DNA from: Spirochaetia bacterium
GTDB lineage: Bacteria > Spirochaetota > Spirochaetia > Treponematales > Breznakiellaceae
Direction of reading: 5' to 3'
Length of the DNA stretch: 8,261 bases
NCBI GenBank assembly: GCA_025997595.1
Contig: BNUU01000051.1
Location: 1 to 8,261, forward strand
Shown: in pieces, positions 1-5,181 of the stretch
Layout of the letters: each line of letters opens with the position of its first letter
Position numbering within the stretch: position 1 is the first letter of the stretch
Translations under genes and position numbers: made by a program
Notes under the pieces: generated by a model
Told to the model about the DNA's origin: nothing
The model's input: the letters and a program-made list of their open reading frames with translations, nothing else
Database searches by the model: none

Positions 1-65
1 CTAAGTTTTTTTCCGTGGTAAATGAAAAGGGAGAAAAAATTAGTGATACTCTTAGCCTCGATCAC
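1..65 (-). CDS. ABC transporter ATP-binding protein, N-terminal start only (partial, runs off the window edge)
   Basis: The minus strand has a GTG start at 65-63 that stays open to the window edge and encodes about 21 residues beginning (M)IEAKSITNFF and ending YHGKKL. This resembles the first beta strand of ABC ATPases (M-I/L-E-h-K-x-h-T/S) up to the A-loop region, before Walker A. A good Shine-Dalgarno, GGGAGAAG (complement of 71-78), sits 5 bases before the GTG. The frame lies 54 bases after the stop of the permease on the same strand, which is where the ATPase gene of a NitT/TauT-type importer operon is expected. It would energise the importer from the cytoplasmic face. No Walker or signature motif is inside the window, so the call rests on position, start signal and a short N-terminal match. 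Confidence 0.62.
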   Translation of the reverse strand, partial: MIEAKSITNFFSLFIYHGKKL

Positions 66-80
66 CTATACTTCTCCCAT

Positions 81-134
81 GGAGTTTTGCAAAGCAAAAC
101 TCCTAAGCTAAAAATTACTTCAGTAATTTTTAGC
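81..134 (-). promoter_or_regulatory. Two consecutive perfect hairpins between permease and ATPase genes
   Basis: Bases 107-118 and 123-134 are perfect 12-bp inverted arms around a 4-base loop. On the minus strand the first arm encodes the last residues AKNY of the permease and the TGA stop lies at the loop. Immediately downstream, 81-90 and 94-103 form a second perfect 10-bp stem with a 3-base loop. The ribosome binding site of the next gene follows directly. There is no strong U-run, so I read these as a partial terminator, attenuator or RNA-stability element within the operon rather than its end. Confidence 0.5.
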
Positions 135-953
135 AACTTTCCAGACGGCGAGTTTCAGTTCCACATATTTGAGGACCTCGATGAGGAACCAGCCAATCCA
201 GCCGAGGATGGCCATACAGACCATCATCTCGGGGACAACAAAGTAGTCTTTAGCCTGACCCAAAAGAAAGCCGATACCCATACGGCCCCCGTAGGATTCG
301 CCGATGATGAGCATTACTAACCCCATGGCAATACCGGTTTTAAGGCTCATGATAATTGAACCAAAGGCGTGCCAGAAGTACACCTTGCGGAGCAGGGTAA
401 ATTCACTGGCGCCGAATACCCGGGCGCTGGCGAGGTACCGGGGGTCGGTGTCTTTGATCCCCTGATAGGTATTAAATAAAACGGGATAAAATATCCCGAG
501 GAACATCAGAAAAATGTGCATCTTCGATCCAATACCGAAGAAGATGATCGTCATGGGAACCCAGGCCGGGGGCGGTATGGGCGAAAGAAGCTGCCACAGG
601 GGCAGTACATAGGCGCGGATTTTCAGGTTCCACCCCATGAGAAGCCCGATGGGGACCGCCAGTATTACTGCGATGCCGAAGGCCGCGAAAAAGCGGCCCA
701 GGCTGTAGGCTATGTGGAGCACCAGCTGCCGGCGGAGCAGCATATCCCAAAACTTTGCCGCCACCGTACTGAGCGAGGGGATAAGGCTTTTGGGCAGGAT
801 ACCCCACCGGGGCAAAAATTCCCACAGTAACAGTAATGGTATTAAAACAGTGAGAAATTCCAGGGAGAAAAAATTACTCAGTGAGTTTTTAAAGAAGCCC
901 CCGAGTTCATAAAAAAAACGGCGGATTCCTCTGGTCTCGTATGTGTTAGCCAT
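120..953 (-). CDS. ABC transporter permease, SsuC/TauC/NrtB-type (BPD_transp_1 fold)
   Basis: This 277-aa protein has the length and layout of NitT/TauT-type importer permeases. The N-terminal 30 residues are cytoplasmic and basic, followed by hydrophobic helices at roughly 33-47, 86-107, 113-125, 131-160, 197-219 and 240-262. The motif LSPIPPPAWVPMTIIFFGIG (about 123-142) matches the family segment with IP..AW.P and FGIG. The cytoplasmic EAA-type coupling loop lies at about 171-196 (ASARVFGAS followed by a basic stretch), where the ATPase docks. The ATG at 953 is preceded by a modest AGGTG. The gene is downstream of the binding protein and upstream of the ATPase start, on the same strand. 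The substrate (sulfonate, taurine, nitrate, thiamine precursor or other) cannot be read from the sequence. Its stop codon is embedded in a perfect hairpin. Confidence 0.92.
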   Translation of the reverse strand: MANTYETRGIRRFFYELGGFFKNSLSNFFSLEFLTVLIPLLLLWEFLPRWGILPKSLIPSLSTVAAKFWDMLLRRQLVLHIAYSLGRFFAAFGIAVILAVPIGLLMGWNLKIRAYVLPLWQLLSPIPPPAWVPMTIIFFGIGSKMHIFLMFLGIFYPVLFNTYQGIKDTDPRYLASARVFGASEFTLLRKVYFWHAFGSIIMSLKTGIAMGLVMLIIGESYGGRMGIGFLLGQAKDYFVVPEMMVCMAILGWIGWFLIEVLKYVELKLAVWKVAKNY

Positions 954-986
954 AAAACACCTAATTTAACCGCGAAGAGAAATAGA

Positions 987-1118
987 AGAATTTTACCACA
1001 GAGGACACGGAGTAGGCACAGAGAACACAGAGGAAGAATAAAATTTTAATATCCCCTCTGTGATCTCGCGGACCTTTGGTCCGAAGGTTCTTCCTCTGTG
1101 CCCTTTGTGGTTAAAAAT
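987..1118. repeat. Structured intergenic repeat with CACAGAGG units
   Basis: The gap between binding protein and permease holds several copies of a CACAGAGG-like unit in both orientations. The longest perfect inverted pair is 13 bp (1026-1038 CACAGAGGAAGAA against 1088-1100). A second pair is CACAGAGG 1026-1033 against 1055-1062. A looser outer pair is 991-1012 (TTTTACCACAGAGG...) against about 1093-1116. Inside is a compact 6-bp stem with a TTT loop (CGGACC-TTT-GGTCCG, 1069-1083). The whole segment would fold as a long RNA structure, and it lies where importer operons often protect the binding-protein transcript. It is probably a dispersed chromosomal repeat; copy number cannot be judged from one window. 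Confidence 0.7.
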
Positions 1119-1125
1119 TCTTCCC

Positions 1126-2178
1126 CTACCAGGTAATCCCCTTAAAGTCCGGCGCAAAGAGGGTTTCACCGGGATTTTTGTCAATGGTTCCCTGATTTAC
1201 CAGCGCCTGGGCATAACCGATAAGGTGCTGCGTATCCAGGTGGGTGGTAAAGCCCAGCTTGGGATTACTGTTGATAATCGCCTGCTCGGAAACATTGGGC
1301 ACGTACTTGTGGGCAATGGCCACAATATCCGCAGCGACGGGATTTGCCAGGATGATCTGGTCGGCTTCCGCGATGGCTTCGATAAAGACCTTGGCATCCC
1401 CAAGCCGGTCCCGGAGGAAGGCAGTATTGGCGTTAATGGTGCGGCAGGGCGGATTTTCACCGGCAAGGTTTTTGTCGGTAACGCCGTCGCCGTTGGCATC
1501 CGAATGACCATCAAATATGGTCTTGTACTTGAGTTTACCCGCCCCATCCTTTAAGAGCAGGGCCTCGGCCACAAAGGGTTCTTCCAGAATGGCGGCTTTC
1601 ACCGTACTTCCCTCAAGGGCGGCCAATGCGGCGCCGGGGGCCAGGGCTACCAGTTCAAATTCGGTGCTGTACTGGCTTTTCAGGTTGTCCCTGATGGAGA
1701 TAACCGCGCAGCAGGTGTTTGAAAGCCCCGCAATTTGAAAATTCTTGAGATCCACCGGGTTTTTAACCGGGGAATTCACCGGCACCACGAGCACCGAAGT
1801 ACAGGGAATCTTCACCTGACTGATAATAATGATGTCCTGCCCCTTGGCGATGGGGGTGATGACCCCGGTGGGGCAGTTAAAGACAATGTCCGCCTCGCCC
1901 CCAACTACCGCGGCAACCCCGGAGTTGGTCTGCTGAATCTCCACTTCAAGCCCCCGTTTGGTAAAGAGCCCCTTCTCATAGGCCACATACAGGTTGAGGT
2001 GATGGGTGGAATTCGCATCGGCGACGATGATCTTCTTTCCCGACAGAGCCGGACCCTGGGCTTGAGCTGCCGGTTGGGTTGCCGGCGCCGCGTCCTTCTT
2101 CCCCCCGGCCCATACGGGCAGGATCAGGGCAAGGGCCATAGCTCCCAGTACCAGAAGGGCGCCAATTTTCTTGGACAT
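1126..2178 (-). CDS. ABC transporter periplasmic substrate-binding protein, NMT1/SsuA/TauA-like
   Basis: This 350-aa protein starts with a clear Sec signal peptide: SKK, then a hydrophobic core to residue 20, and a likely signal peptidase I site after PVWA (24). There is no lipobox cysteine, so it is predicted to be soluble. An Ala/Pro/Gln-rich linker (about 30-45) leads to the first strand KKIIVADANSTHHLNLYVAYEKGLF, cut here as KKIIVADANS then THHLNLYVAYEKGLF (48-73), followed by GLEVEI, the typical opening of NMT1/SsuA-type receptors. IVFNCPTGV (98-106) and AAILEEPFVAEAL (195-207) are the expected ligand-cleft and hinge regions. Oddities are five cysteines (102, 126, 156, 157, 245) and an inserted acidic loop at about 223-238 with DANGDGVTD. 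The start is fixed by an excellent AAGGAGGT (2185-2192) 6 bases upstream. It is the first gene of the importer operon. The ligand is unknown. Confidence 0.9.
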   Translation of the reverse strand: MSKKIGALLVLGAMALALILPVWAGGKKDAAPATQPAAQAQGPALSGKKIIVADANSTHHLNLYVAYEKGLFTKRGLEVEIQQTNSGVAAVVGGEADIVFNCPTGVITPIAKGQDIIIISQVKIPCTSVLVVPVNSPVKNPVDLKNFQIAGLSNTCCAVISIRDNLKSQYSTEFELVALAPGAALAALEGSTVKAAILEEPFVAEALLLKDGAGKLKYKTIFDGHSDANGDGVTDKNLAGENPPCRTINANTAFLRDRLGDAKVFIEAIAEADQIILANPVAADIVAIAHKYVPNVSEQAIINSNPKLGFTTHLDTQHLIGYAQALVNQGTIDKNPGETLFAPDFKGITW

Positions 2179-2184
2179 AATAGA

Positions 2185-2247
2185 ACCTCCTTAAAACTTA
2201 GTAACTTGATAGTATTTATACTATATTATATCTATGGGAATTGTCAA
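2185..2247 (-). promoter_or_regulatory. Promoter, palindromic operator candidate and RBS of the importer operon
   Basis: On the minus strand, TTGACA (complement of 2242-2247) is followed after 16 bases by TATAGT (complement of 2220-2225), a good vegetative promoter. The palindrome ATAGTA-TTTA-TACTAT (2209-2224) overlaps the -10 box and the expected transcription start, a typical position for a repressor site. AAGGAGGT (2185-2192) is the ribosome binding site. Confidence 0.65.
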
Positions 2248-2307
2248 GAATAGTTGCAAATTTTGTTACCGATTTTTTTCTGCCCTGATACTAAGGGTCT
2301 CTTGGGG

Positions 2308-2817
2308 TTAAATTTTTTTTGTTGGTCTTGTGGTCTTTTTTGTCTTGACGATTTTATCGGATTTTCCGCCTGCGCCCTTCCGCCGTAATCCTTTCCCCTT
2401 GCGCTGCAATCCATCCCTTTTGCGCTGAATCCCCCCGTCAAAGAGGACCTTGAAGGCCCCGTCGGCGTTTTCCACAAAGTCCACGGCGATGGCATCCCGG
2501 ACTTCCCTGTCCAGTTCCGCCCAGTCCTCCCGGTTGTCCTCGGGGAGGAGCACCCTATCCATGCCGTTGCGGATGGCCGCCAGGAGCTTTTCCTTGAGGC
2601 CCCCGATGGGGAGGATGCGGCCCGTGAGGGTGAGTTCCCCGGTCATGGCGATGCCGGGCCGGGGCGGCATCTGGCAGAGGGTGGAAAGCAGGGAGGCAGC
2701 CAGGGTGATACCCGCGGAAGGGCCGTCCTTGGGAATGGCCCCTTCGGGGACGTGGATGTGAAAATCGGCTTTTCCCAATATTGAGAATGTATGGGAGCGA
2801 GCCATACGAAATGGCGC
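2308..2817 (-). pseudogene. lon: Lon protease, C-terminal fragment (5'-truncated)
   Basis: The frame is open from 2817 (stop codon at 2820-2818); the first ATG is at 2805, giving 165 residues. It begins inside the Lon (S16) proteolytic domain: FHIHVPEGAIPKDGPSAGIT carries the catalytic serine (residue 30), and LPIGGLKEKLLAA carries the catalytic lysine (residue 73). The 43-residue spacing equals that of Ser679 and Lys722 in E. coli Lon. The normal C-terminal block (VLLPEDNREDW...) follows, then an extra Lys/Arg-rich tail (about 128-165) not usual in Lon. The N-terminal substrate domain, the AAA+ module and the front of the protease domain are missing, about four fifths of a normal Lon. No ribosome binding site precedes the ATG, and A+T-rich toxin-antitoxin DNA begins just beyond. 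I read it as a remnant left by insertion or deletion rather than an expressed stand-alone protease. Confidence 0.85.
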
Positions 2818-2849
2818 TTAAATTTCTTTGAAAACATTTAAAAAAGCAC

Positions 2850-2883
2850 TTGACAAGAATATCAAAATATTGATACTATATAG
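2850..2883 (+). promoter_or_regulatory. Promoter with palindromic operator for the toxin-antitoxin module
   Basis: TTGACA at 2850-2855 and TACTAT at 2874-2879 form a promoter with an 18-base spacer. Between and partly over the -10 lies a perfect palindrome TATCAA-AATA-TTGATA (2860-2875), followed by the 8-bp palindrome CTATATAG (2876-2883). Antitoxins of this class commonly bind such sites and repress their own operon, so these are the best operator candidates. Confidence 0.6.
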
Positions 2884-2908
2884 ATATAAACTTTTTCGGA
2901 GGGTTTTT

Positions 2909-3181
2909 ATGCCGGTTATAAAGAAAAGTGCCGAATTACGGAATAAATATGGTGAAATTTCTGCATTTTGTCATAAATACAGGGAACCAATATTTATAAC
3001 TAAAAACGGCGAAGGGGATCTTGCGGTAATGAGCATTGAAACATATGAAACCATATCGGGGAAAAATGAATTATATCAATTAATTCAGGAGGGAATAGAC
3101 GATATAAAAAATGGAAGAACGCTGACGGAAGAAGAAATCATAAAAAATATGGATAATGCATTAGCAAAAAAAAATGTATGA
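2909..3181 (+). CDS. Type II antitoxin, Phd/YefM family
   Basis: This 90-aa protein has the canonical Phd/YefM fold signature: an N-terminal MPVIKKSAELRNKYGEIS, then CHKYREPIFITKNGEGDLAV (two pieces: CHKYREPIFI, TKNGEGDLAV) and MSIETYE. Residues 1-55 make up the DNA-binding and dimerisation domain; the charged C-terminus (about 60-90) is the flexible toxin-wrapping tail. The start at 2909 is chosen because GGAGGG (2898-2903) lies 5 bases ahead. An upstream in-frame ATG at 2828 would put the promoter inside the coding region and has no ribosome binding site. The gene is co-transcribed with the toxin, which overlaps its last 8 bases. It would neutralise the toxin and repress the operon. The codon use is strongly A+T-rich, unlike the neighbouring lon fragment, which is a sign of acquisition. 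Confidence 0.93.
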   Translation: MPVIKKSAELRNKYGEISAFCHKYREPIFITKNGEGDLAVMSIETYETISGKNELYQLIQEGIDDIKNGRTLTEEEIIKNMDNALAKKNV

Positions 3182-3503
3182 ATTAACATTTTCTTCCAAA
3201 ATTAATGATGATATTGTCTCCGTAATTGGTTATATAAAAAATACACTAAAAGCACCCATGGCGGCAGAAAATCATGCCGCTGAATTAAAAAAGGCATATG
3301 AAAAATTAAGAAAAAATCCTTTCGCCAGACCATTGGTTCATAATAAGTATTTAGCCTCAAAAGGGATTAGATTTATGAATGTAAAGAATTATATGTTAAT
3401 ATATTATGTTGAAGAAGAAAACAATAAAGTATTTTTATATCGGTTTATGTATAGCCGCCGGGATTGGATAAATATACTAACGAATGATTTAGCGGAAAAA
3501 TAA
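3174..3503 (+). CDS. Type II toxin, RelE/ParE family
   Basis: This 109-aa protein has the usual RelE/ParE length and order. An N-terminal strand YELTFS is followed by two amphipathic helices (about 9-25 and 30-48, with AAENHAAELKKAYEKL). Then come the strands KGIRFMNVKNYMLIYYV (about 63-79) and NNKVFLYRFMYSRRDW (about 83-98). The GIR..NV.NYMLIYYV and R..YSRRDW blocks are typical of ribosome-dependent mRNA interferases of the RelE side of the superfamily. ParE-like gyrase poisoning cannot be excluded from sequence alone. The ATG at 3174 overlaps the antitoxin end (TGA at 3179-3181), and no clear Shine-Dalgarno is seen, so translation is probably coupled to the antitoxin. The protein would act in the cytoplasm when the antitoxin is degraded, classically by Lon, whose gene is broken next door. 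Confidence 0.9.
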   Translation: MYELTFSSKINDDIVSVIGYIKNTLKAPMAAENHAAELKKAYEKLRKNPFARPLVHNKYLASKGIRFMNVKNYMLIYYVEEENNKVFLYRFMYSRRDWINILTNDLAEK

Positions 3504-3521
3504 AATATTGGACTTCTTTGA

Positions 3522-3592
3522 CAACCCGGTTGATTGCCGAACAAGTCTTGCAAAATGCTCCGCATTTTGTAGCACCAAGCCGCTACTGCGGC
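3522..3592 (+). other. Hairpin cluster downstream of the toxin gene
   Basis: Three small perfect inverted repeats follow the toxin: CAACC-C-GGTTG (3522-3532), CAAAATGC-TCC-GCATTTTG (3551-3569, 8-bp stem) and GCCGC-TACT-GCGGC (3579-3592). An alternative pairing GTAGC (3569-3573) with GCTAC (3582-3586) is also possible. No U-run follows, so a classical terminator is not clear. The cluster may end the toxin-antitoxin transcript, or be part of a recombination-site-like structure leading into the inverted repeat at 3608. Confidence 0.45.
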
Positions 3593-3607
3593 GAAGCAGA
3601 AACCGTG

Positions 3608-3680
3608 TGTTAGACGATGTTTTTTGCGCCCTCGAACCACCACCCCGATTTCATGGTCGCACTTAGCAACAAAAAACCTG
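3608..3680 (+). repeat. Left copy of the inverted repeat flanking the three-gene operon
   Basis: Bases 3608-3631 (TGTTAGACGATG followed by TTTTTTGCGCCC) recur in inverted orientation at 7974-7997 with one mismatch. Further in, ATGGTCGCA (3653-3661) and GCAACAAAAAACCTG (3666-3680, 15 of 15) recur at 7930-7938 (one mismatch) and 7918-7932. Between the blocks the two copies differ: 21 bases here against 35 on the right, plus a 7-base CTTAGCA insertion here. The inner end stops 3 bases before the stop codon of the AAA+ gene. No direct target duplication is seen outside the repeats. Confidence 0.85.
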
Positions 3681-3683
3681 TTT

Positions 3684-5180
3684 TTACTTTGCCGTATTTG
3701 CATTTTTAAAGTCATATTTTTCGTACTTCTTTTTCAAATCATCAATTTTCTCTTTGAGTGTTTCTGAAATTGACTTTGCAACTTTAATAGTCTTGAGCAA
3801 CTTTTCAGTTGTGACAGTTCTATCTGCAGAAATAAAAGCGGCTTCAACGGTCTCTTTCACTACAGCTTCTATATCTGCACCGCTATAGCCGTCCGTATCT
3901 TTTAGCAGTTGTATTACATCAACTTCATTTGTTAGTTTACCCCGTTTTTCAAGGTGTATCTCAAAGATTTTGCGGCGTTCTTCTGGATCAGGTAATTCGA
4001 CAAGGAACAATTCATCGAACCGGCCTTTTCGCAAAAACTCAGGTGGCAATATTGAAATATCATTTGAAGTCGCAACTACATATACCGAGCTTTCTTTTTC
4101 TTGTAACCACGTTAAAAATTGACCGAAAAGGCGTGTTGTAATATCACTGCCACCGCCTGTTCCGCCAACACCGGCAAATGCTTTTTCTAACTCATCAATC
4201 CATAACACACATGGTGCAACTGCTTCCGCTGTCTTAATTGCTTTTCGTAGATTGTTTTCACTTTCGCCAACATATTTTCCCATTAGTTTACCAATATCCA
4301 AACGCAGTAGAGGTGCTTTAAACTCACTTGCTGTTGCTTTGGCGGTAAGACTTTTTCCGCAACCGGGCATTCCAACAATTAAAATACCTTTTGGAAGGTC
4401 GATACCGAATTTTCTAGCTTCGCCTAAATTATTAAAAATCTGTGCTTTATCGCGTAAATACTTTTTAAGATTATACAAACCGCCAACATCATTCATGTTT
4501 GAATTGAACGACAATATTTCCAATATTCCTGACTTTTTTATAATCTGTTCTTTTTCTTTTAGGATTAACTCTTTGTCGTCTCGAGTGATCATTCCCGATT
4601 TTTGATACGCTAGGTTTAATATTTGCCGTATTTCAAAATCACTCAAGCCCTTAAAACTCACGACCAGTTCGTTTAATGTATCGTCATCAAGTGAGATTTG
4701 AAAACCATCTGCATAGTCTTTTATTATTTCTTCAATTTCTGATTGCGTTGGTAATGGAATATCAAAAACCGTTATCATTTTTTCAATTTCCGGCGGCAGG
4801 ACAAGTTCAGAGCATACTAAAAAAATAGTAACGTAGAATTGATCGTTGAACATTGTTTTTTGTGCGATAGACTTAAGGCGTGCCACAACTTCCGCATTTT
4901 GTAATTGTCCATGAACATCTTTTAATACGACAAATGCTTTTTTAGGTTCAATATCGTCAAAAGTTGCAAGAAAAGCTGCTAGTGTTAGTTCAGTTTTGGA
5001 AACCTTTGTCTTAAAATCAACATAATGTCCGGCTTCGTTATATTCTTCAATTCTGTCCATATCCTTACCAACACTTGCAATAAGTTCATCAACAGCGTGA
5101 AAATCAAAGTGGTTGATATAGATGATTGGGCGCAAGGCATCAACATAACTTGCCAACTTTTGCGAATCTGCTTGTATCAT
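3684..5180 (-). CDS. AAA+ ATPase, Ycf46/FtsH-ATPase-like, third gene of the accessory operon
   Basis: This 498-aa protein has one complete AAA+ module at about 225-470. Walker A is GMPGCGKS (270-277), the pore-loop-type segment is MGKYVGESE (300-308), and Walker B is VLWIDE (325-330, catalytic E330). Sensor 1 is in ATSND (N373). The second region of homology EFLRKGRFDE supplies arginine fingers R384 and R387, and GYSGADIEA (431-439) is the classic-AAA sensor 2. The N-terminal 1-210 looks like a degenerate nucleotide-binding domain without Walker A, as in Ycf46-type proteins (PIIYINHFDF near 19-28, then helical). A Lys/Glu coiled tail (475-490) ends it. There is no protease or membrane segment. 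The ATG is 1 base after the stop of the preceding gene, with GGAG inside that gene's end, so it is translationally coupled. It probably remodels or gates one of its two operon partners; the function is inferred. Confidence 0.88.
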   Translation of the reverse strand: MIQADSQKLASYVDALRPIIYINHFDFHAVDELIASVGKDMDRIEEYNEAGHYVDFKTKVSKTELTLAAFLATFDDIEPKKAFVVLKDVHGQLQNAEVVARLKSIAQKTMFNDQFYVTIFLVCSELVLPPEIEKMITVFDIPLPTQSEIEEIIKDYADGFQISLDDDTLNELVVSFKGLSDFEIRQILNLAYQKSGMITRDDKELILKEKEQIIKKSGILEILSFNSNMNDVGGLYNLKKYLRDKAQIFNNLGEARKFGIDLPKGILIVGMPGCGKSLTAKATASEFKAPLLRLDIGKLMGKYVGESENNLRKAIKTAEAVAPCVLWIDELEKAFAGVGGTGGGSDITTRLFGQFLTWLQEKESSVYVVATSNDISILPPEFLRKGRFDELFLVELPDPEERRKIFEIHLEKRGKLTNEVDVIQLLKDTDGYSGADIEAVVKETVEAAFISADRTVTTEKLLKTIKVAKSISETLKEKIDDLKKKYEKYDFKNANTAK

Positions 5181-5181
5181 G

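Noticed and set aside
472..912. Frames overlapping the permease on both strands
   Set aside because: They are shadows of a clear membrane permease; their Pro/Arg/Gly-rich translations are typical of out-of-frame reading.
1060..2253. Long plus-strand frames opposite the substrate-binding protein
   Set aside because: They mirror a G+C-rich gene with a clear signal peptide, strong ribosome binding site and family match on the minus strand; their translations show no domain character.
2308..2805. The lon fragment as a small functional protease
   Set aside because: No ribosome binding site precedes the ATG, and the first strands of the S16 domain are missing, so a stable active fold is unlikely.
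2828..2908. In-frame upstream ATG that would add 27 residues to the antitoxin
   Set aside because: The extension covers the -35, operator and -10, has no ribosome binding site, and family members start at MPVI-like residues; GGAGGG precedes the ATG at 2909.
3404..3715. Minus-strand frame across the toxin 3' end and the left repeat
   Set aside because: It crosses the end of a solid plus-strand toxin gene and the hairpin cluster, has no ribosome binding site and no recognisable domain.
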